Of a stretch of DNA of 64,000 nt, positions 60,377 through 64,000 are shown in pieces (positions within the stretch are counted from its first letter, which is position 1; the number at the start of each line of letters is the position of its first letter). This DNA comes from Haemophilus parainfluenzae. Its GTDB lineage: Bacteria; Pseudomonadota; Gammaproteobacteria; Enterobacterales; Pasteurellaceae. A program made the position numbers and the translations under genes. Below the pieces are notes generated by a model. The model ran no database searches, was not told the origin of the DNA, and saw only the letters and a list, made by a program, of their open reading frames with translations. Location: contig NZ_CP063120.1 in the NCBI RefSeq assembly GCF_014931395.1, positions 727,501 to 791,500 on the forward strand, written 5' to 3'.

Positions 60377-60485
60377 TCTTAATCTTTTCTTAAGTGATTA
60401 ACATTTTTCAGATTTATTTATCGATTGGGTTGTTTGCCTTTCGATGAGTGTATTTAAACAAGAGAATCTTAAGGAAAGATTAAGA
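60377..60485. promoter_or_regulatory. Pair of inverted 18-bp motifs upstream of the ygiW-like gene
   Basis: CTTAAGGAAAGATTAAGA at 60468-60485 recurs on the other strand at 60377-60394 as CTTAAGAAAAGATTAAGA, one mismatch. Each has two TTAAG half-sites separated by 6 bp, the layout of OmpR-type response-regulator sites. The region between 60303 and 60520 has no gene. Confidence 0.55.
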
Positions 60486-60514
60486 GAGGTAAAAAAAATG
60501 AAAATTTTTTGAAA

Positions 60515-60540
60515 ATAAAAAATAGGGCGTTTAAGCCCTA
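60515..60540 (-). terminator. tyrP terminator
   Basis: TAGGGC at 60523-60528 pairs with GCCCTA at 60535-60540 and the minus strand continues ATTTTTTATT. Confidence 0.75.
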
Positions 60541-60577
60541 CTTTTATGAGAAAAATGCCTTGAAAATCTACCGCACT

Positions 60578-61798
60578 TTAGCCTGCTACTGCAGGTAAAT
60601 AACCCGATTGAATTAAGAATGGCACGATCATAATGATTACGCCAATTACTAAGGCTATCACTAAGGTTACGTTTCCACCGATTACGCGATAAGGCAGATT
60701 CGGATTCGCTTGACGTGTTTTCCATGCTAGTCCGATAGGCAAAATTAAGCAGTAGAACGCACAGAGTAAACCTGCATAGCTTAATGCTGCGATAAAGCCT
60801 TCAGGATAATACAAGGCAAACGCAAGTGGTGGTGTGAAGGCGGCAACCGTCAGTGTCAAGCGATTGTGTGGCAATTTGTAACGTTTAAATAAATCGCCTA
60901 AACCTTCAAATACCCCGAGCATGACACCAAGGAAAGAGGTGATTAATGCAAGTGCAGAGAATACGCGTACGATTTCACCCATGATGTGGGAGTTGGTGAT
61001 TTGACGTGTTGCATTGACTAAGCCGTTAAGGGTTGGATCCGCTTGGAGCACTTGTACGAATTCATTTTGGCTTAATACACCGTGAGTCGCTAATTGCCAC
61101 ACTAAATAAGCTACAAGTGGAATCGCTGTACCAATTAAAATCGCTTTACGGAATTGAGTAACACTACCATCTAAATAGCTGTTTACGCTGCCCATGATGA
61201 TGTGGAAGCCAAAGGAGGTAAAGAAAATTGGTGCCGCAGAGATCACGAAAGCATAATTTAAAGGTAAGGCCATCAGGTTATCGACAGATACTTTTGGTAA
61301 CATCATGAACAACACAAAAGCGAAGGCAATTAATTTACCGATGAACAGAATACGGGTGGCACCATCAACGCCTCTTGTACCTACAACCACAAAGGCACCG
61401 AGTACGACGGTAAATAAAATGATTGAAAGTTCGGAGGAAAGACTTTCAAAGCCAAAAGCGGTTGGTAAACCCGATAATAATGAACCGCCCCCGGTGATGT
61501 AGGCCGCAGAAAGAGCATAAAGTAAAATGAGCAAACTAAAGGTGGCTAAGACACGTCCAGTGATGCCGAAGTATTTTTCAGCGAGAGTCGCCACGCCATC
61601 ATTTAATAGATCTGCAGTTTGATACACTTCAACAAAAAGTAAACCGCTGTAAACCAAAAGCGCCCATAAGCCGACTAATAAGAAAACGGTGTAACCAAAA
61701 CCAATTCCGGCAGAGGTTAATGGCATCGCGAGCATTCCCGCCCCGATGGTCGTGCCTGCAATGATTAAGGCACTGCCGAATGTTTTGTTCTTTAGCAT
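60578..61798 (-). CDS. tyrP: Tyrosine-specific permease
   Basis: 406 aa, HAAAP family. It begins MLKNKTFGSALIIAGTTIGA and GMLAMPLTSAGIGFGYTVFL, very close to TyrP. LLFVEVYQTADLLNDGVATL and FFTSFGFHIIMGSVNSYLDG follow, with eleven membrane segments. It imports tyrosine by proton symport. It lies 36 bp after tdk on the same strand. Confidence 0.9.
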   Translation of the reverse strand: MLKNKTFGSALIIAGTTIGAGMLAMPLTSAGIGFGYTVFLLVGLWALLVYSGLLFVEVYQTADLLNDGVATLAEKYFGITGRVLATFSLLILLYALSAAYITGGGSLLSGLPTAFGFESLSSELSIILFTVVLGAFVVVGTRGVDGATRILFIGKLIAFAFVLFMMLPKVSVDNLMALPLNYAFVISAAPIFFTSFGFHIIMGSVNSYLDGSVTQFRKAILIGTAIPLVAYLVWQLATHGVLSQNEFVQVLQADPTLNGLVNATRQITNSHIMGEIVRVFSALALITSFLGVMLGVFEGLGDLFKRYKLPHNRLTLTVAAFTPPLAFALYYPEGFIAALSYAGLLCAFYCLILPIGLAWKTRQANPNLPYRVIGGNVTLVIALVIGVIIMIVPFLIQSGYLPAVAG

Positions 61799-61834
61799 AA
61801 AATTGTCCTCCGAGTATAAAATTGAAAAATGAGG

Positions 61835-62416
61835 TTAAAGCTGACCGCACTTTTCTTTGTAATGATAGCGGCAAACCGAAAGATAAGAGTCATTTCCACC
61901 GATTTGGATTTGTTCCCCTTCCTTAATGACTTCACCTTGTTCATTTAAACGTAAAACGAAATTGGCTTTACGCCCACAATAACAGATTGTTTTTAATTCT
62001 TCTAGTTGATCTGCCCAAGCAAGTAAATACTTACTGCCTTCAAATAGCTCTGCCTGGAAGTCTGTCCGTAAGCCATAGCAAAGTACTGGAATCTTCAGTT
62101 TATCTACGACATCACTTAATTGATACACTTGTTTTTTCGTTAAAAACTGGGCTTCATCAACTAAAACACAATGAATTTTTTCTTGTTGTAAACGTTGACT
62201 CACTTCAGCAAAAAGGTCACTGGTTGACGTAAATAAATTCGCCTCTTCATGAATACCAATACGTGACGTAACTTTGCCTGCTCCAAAACGATCATCAATC
62301 GCAGCCGTATAAACCATGGTGTTCATATTTCGTTCACGATAGTTATAGGAAGACTGCAACAATGTGGTTGATTTCCCCGCATTCATCGTAGAGTAGTAAA
62401 AATAGAGTTTTGCCAT
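61835..62416 (-). CDS. tdk: Thymidine kinase
   Basis: 193 aa. P-loop [11 protein letters not shown] at about residues 11-21, the catalytic Asp-Glu in [13 protein letters not shown], the lasso region and four Cys of the zinc site (CYCGRKA... with SVCRYHY). It phosphorylates thymidine for salvage. Its ATG overlaps the stop of the small membrane gene by one base (TAATG), suggesting coupling. Confidence 0.95.
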   Translation of the reverse strand: MAKLYFYYSTMNAGKSTTLLQSSYNYRERNMNTMVYTAAIDDRFGAGKVTSRIGIHEEANLFTSTSDLFAEVSQRLQQEKIHCVLVDEAQFLTKKQVYQLSDVVDKLKIPVLCYGLRTDFQAELFEGSKYLLAWADQLEELKTICYCGRKANFVLRLNEQGEVIKEGEQIQIGGNDSYLSVCRYHYKEKCGQL

Positions 62417-62652
62417 TATTTAATCACCCATTTCCAGAAATGATAGGCAATGAATCCTGCAACTGGTGGACAGGCTGCTAGCATAAAGGTCCCGTAAGTG
62501 GCACCGCCTCCCACCATTTTTCCTGCTTCAGCAAGAGCGTCAACAATATCACTGCTTGGCGTGGTAAAAATCCATCCACCGATAATCGCGAGCACCAAAA
62601 AACAAGCGATACCGGCTGCACGCATGGCTCTTACTTTAATCATATTTTCCAT
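62416..62652 (-). CDS. Small membrane protein, two helices
   Basis: 78 aa with two hydrophobic segments ([17 protein letters not shown] and [20 protein letters not shown]). It lies 9 bp after tsaD and touches tdk, so it belongs to a tsaD-this-tdk-tyrP transcript. No family recognised. The [12 protein letters not shown] start has an AAGGAAAA ribosome site. Confidence 0.72.
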   Translation of the reverse strand: MENMIKVRAMRAAGIACFLVLAIIGGWIFTTPSSDIVDALAEAGKMVGGGATYGTFMLAACPPVAGFIAYHFWKWVIK

Positions 62653-62661
62653 ATTTTTTCC

Positions 62662-63690
62662 TTAAATTGCAGGGAGTTCGGCCATTGCCCAACGAGGTTT
62701 GACATCAATGGCGAGATCGCTGTGCTGACCTTGTTTTAAACGTAAAAAGCCCGTATAGGCAATCATGGCGCCGTTATCGGTACAAAATTGAGGTTGCGGA
62801 TAAAATACTTCACCACCAAGATTTTTCATCATTGTGCCAAGGGTTTCACGTAATTTTTTGTTTGCACTTACGCCGCCAGCAATGACTAAACGCTTATAAC
62901 CGGTTTCTTTTAAGGCACGTTTGCATTTAATTGCAAGTGTATCCACGACAGAATCTTGGAAGGCAAAGGCAATATCAGCTTTGGTTTGTTCAGTTAATTC
63001 ATCTTCTTGTTTGATCGCCTGATTAATGGTGTTAGCTGCTGAGGTTTTTAAACCTGAAAAGCTAAAATCAAGGCCAGGGCGATCCGTCATTGGTCGAGGG
63101 AACACAAAGCGATCTTTTGATCCTTTTTCGGCTAAACGTGAAAGTGCTGCACCGCCAGGATAATCTAACCCTAATAATTTCGCGGTTTTATCAAAGGCCT
63201 CGCCTGCGGCATCATCAATAGATTCGCCAATGACTTCATATTTCCCTACGCCATCAACGCGCACTAACTGTGTGTGCCCACCTGAAACTAAGAGGGCAAT
63301 GAATGGAAAGTGCGGTCGGTTTTCATCAAGCATTGGAGCAAGTAGATGACCTTCCATGTGATGTACGCCAATAGCGGGAACATTCCAAGCATAAGCTAGT
63401 GAACGCGCGATCGTTGCGCCCACTAATAATGCCCCCACTAAACCCGGACCGCTTGTATAAGCGATGCCATCAATTTGATCTGCGGTTAAATTGGCTTCTT
63501 CTAATGCGGCTTTAATTAATGGCGCCGTTTTTCGAATGTGATCGCGGGAAGCTAGCTCTGGTACCACACCGCCGTAATCTGCATGCAAGGCAATTTGCGT
63601 GTAGAGCTGATTAGCAATTAAGCCTTTGTCTTCATCATAAATCGCGACACCTGTTTCATCACAGGAGGTTTCGATTCCTAAAATACGCAT
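62662..63690 (-). CDS. tsaD: tRNA threonylcarbamoyladenosine synthase subunit TsaD
   Basis: 342 aa. The ASKHA fold begins [20 protein letters not shown], with the metal-binding [10 protein letters not shown] (about residues 111-120) and [30 protein letters not shown] and the [12 protein letters not shown] block follow. It makes t6A37 of ANN-decoding tRNAs with TsaB, TsaC and TsaE. It is divergent from rpsU. Confidence 0.97.
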   Translation of the reverse strand: MRILGIETSCDETGVAIYDEDKGLIANQLYTQIALHADYGGVVPELASRDHIRKTAPLIKAALEEANLTADQIDGIAYTSGPGLVGALLVGATIARSLAYAWNVPAIGVHHMEGHLLAPMLDENRPHFPFIALLVSGGHTQLVRVDGVGKYEVIGESIDDAAGEAFDKTAKLLGLDYPGGAALSRLAEKGSKDRFVFPRPMTDRPGLDFSFSGLKTSAANTINQAIKQEDELTEQTKADIAFAFQDSVVDTLAIKCKRALKETGYKRLVIAGGVSANKKLRETLGTMMKNLGGEVFYPQPQFCTDNGAMIAYTGFLRLKQGQHSDLAIDVKPRWAMAELPAI

Positions 63691-63896
63691 TTTATTCTCA
63701 TTTTATTAAAAAAATTGGCAAAGATTTTACCTTGTTTAGCCCGCTTAAACCAGTTCAAACGCCAAATTTTCAGCAAATAGGCGATCTTTCCTTTGCTTTT
63801 GCAGGGAAGATCGATTAGAATTGCGTCCTTTATTGAATTTGCCGTTCATTCGGCAGTAATAAAAATTTAAAATTGCAATTAAATTAAACTCATTGA

Positions 63897-64000
<104 letters not shown>

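Overview
The window looks like a chromosomal segment of a Pasteurellaceae bacterium, most probably Haemophilus and, on protein resemblance, H. parainfluenzae rather than H. influenzae. Three things point there. The 9-bp DNA uptake signal AAGTGCGGT/ACCGCACTT is scattered throughout, often as inverted pairs that serve as terminators. GlpQ is nearly identical to Haemophilus protein D. Several blocks keep Haemophilus gene neighbourhoods (deoD/nupC/yjjW, cysK-cysZ-zipA-ligA, tyrP-tdk-tsaD-rpsU). The species call is an inference, and no database was searched.

Layout, left to right. 1-2477: a Slam-type surface-lipoprotein translocator (cut by the window edge) behind two related TbpB-barrel lipoproteins, all on the minus strand. 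2613-7481: a SAM methyltransferase and the PurR-controlled purL. 7482-9827: an irregular region with a ClpP-fold protease-like gene, a possible overlapping small gene, several terminators, a 51-bp relic of the purL 3' end, and rclC. 10007-11170: an AT-rich membrane protein of unknown role. 11351-19450: the glycerol-3-phosphate regulon (glpQ, a periplasmic beta-propeller, glpT, and divergent glpABC) with two consensus CRP sites in the divergent promoter. 19521-31935: housekeeping genes (DUF218 protein, asnA/asnC, oxidoreductase and potD, PACE efflux, hflD-purB, trpS, yfcZ-like, yjjW-like, nupC, deoD). 32357-38571: an autotransporter, greB, tex and a hypothetical gene. 38789-39292: an orphan CdiI-like immunity gene.

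39330-48817 is the most unusual part: a 9.49-kb transposon with identical 26-bp terminal inverted repeats and an 8-bp target duplication (AAAAACAT). It encodes two different IS1595/ISXO2-type transposases, one near each end and each transcribed outward, and two coiled-coil/winged-helix proteins that resemble each other. Its cargo falls in two blocks. One is a set of four envelope genes with a divergent XRE regulator. The other resembles a restriction-modification or defence locus (130-aa protein, 421-aa protein, beta-class DNA methyltransferase, XRE regulator with repeated operator-like motifs). The insertion split the arms of an inverted uptake-signal terminator between the CdiI-like gene and glpK.

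48865-63690 returns to core genes: glpK and divergent glpF with a CRP site, a cystine-type ABC importer beside cysK, then cysZ, zipA, ligA, a coiled-coil protein, ygiW-like, tyrP, tdk, a small membrane protein and tsaD. The first 31 codons of rpsU end the window. The glp genes on both sides of the transposon together take up and oxidise glycerol, G3P and glycerophosphodiesters: GlpQ releases G3P, GlpT and GlpF import, GlpK phosphorylates, and GlpABC oxidises. No tRNA, rRNA or CRISPR array was seen.
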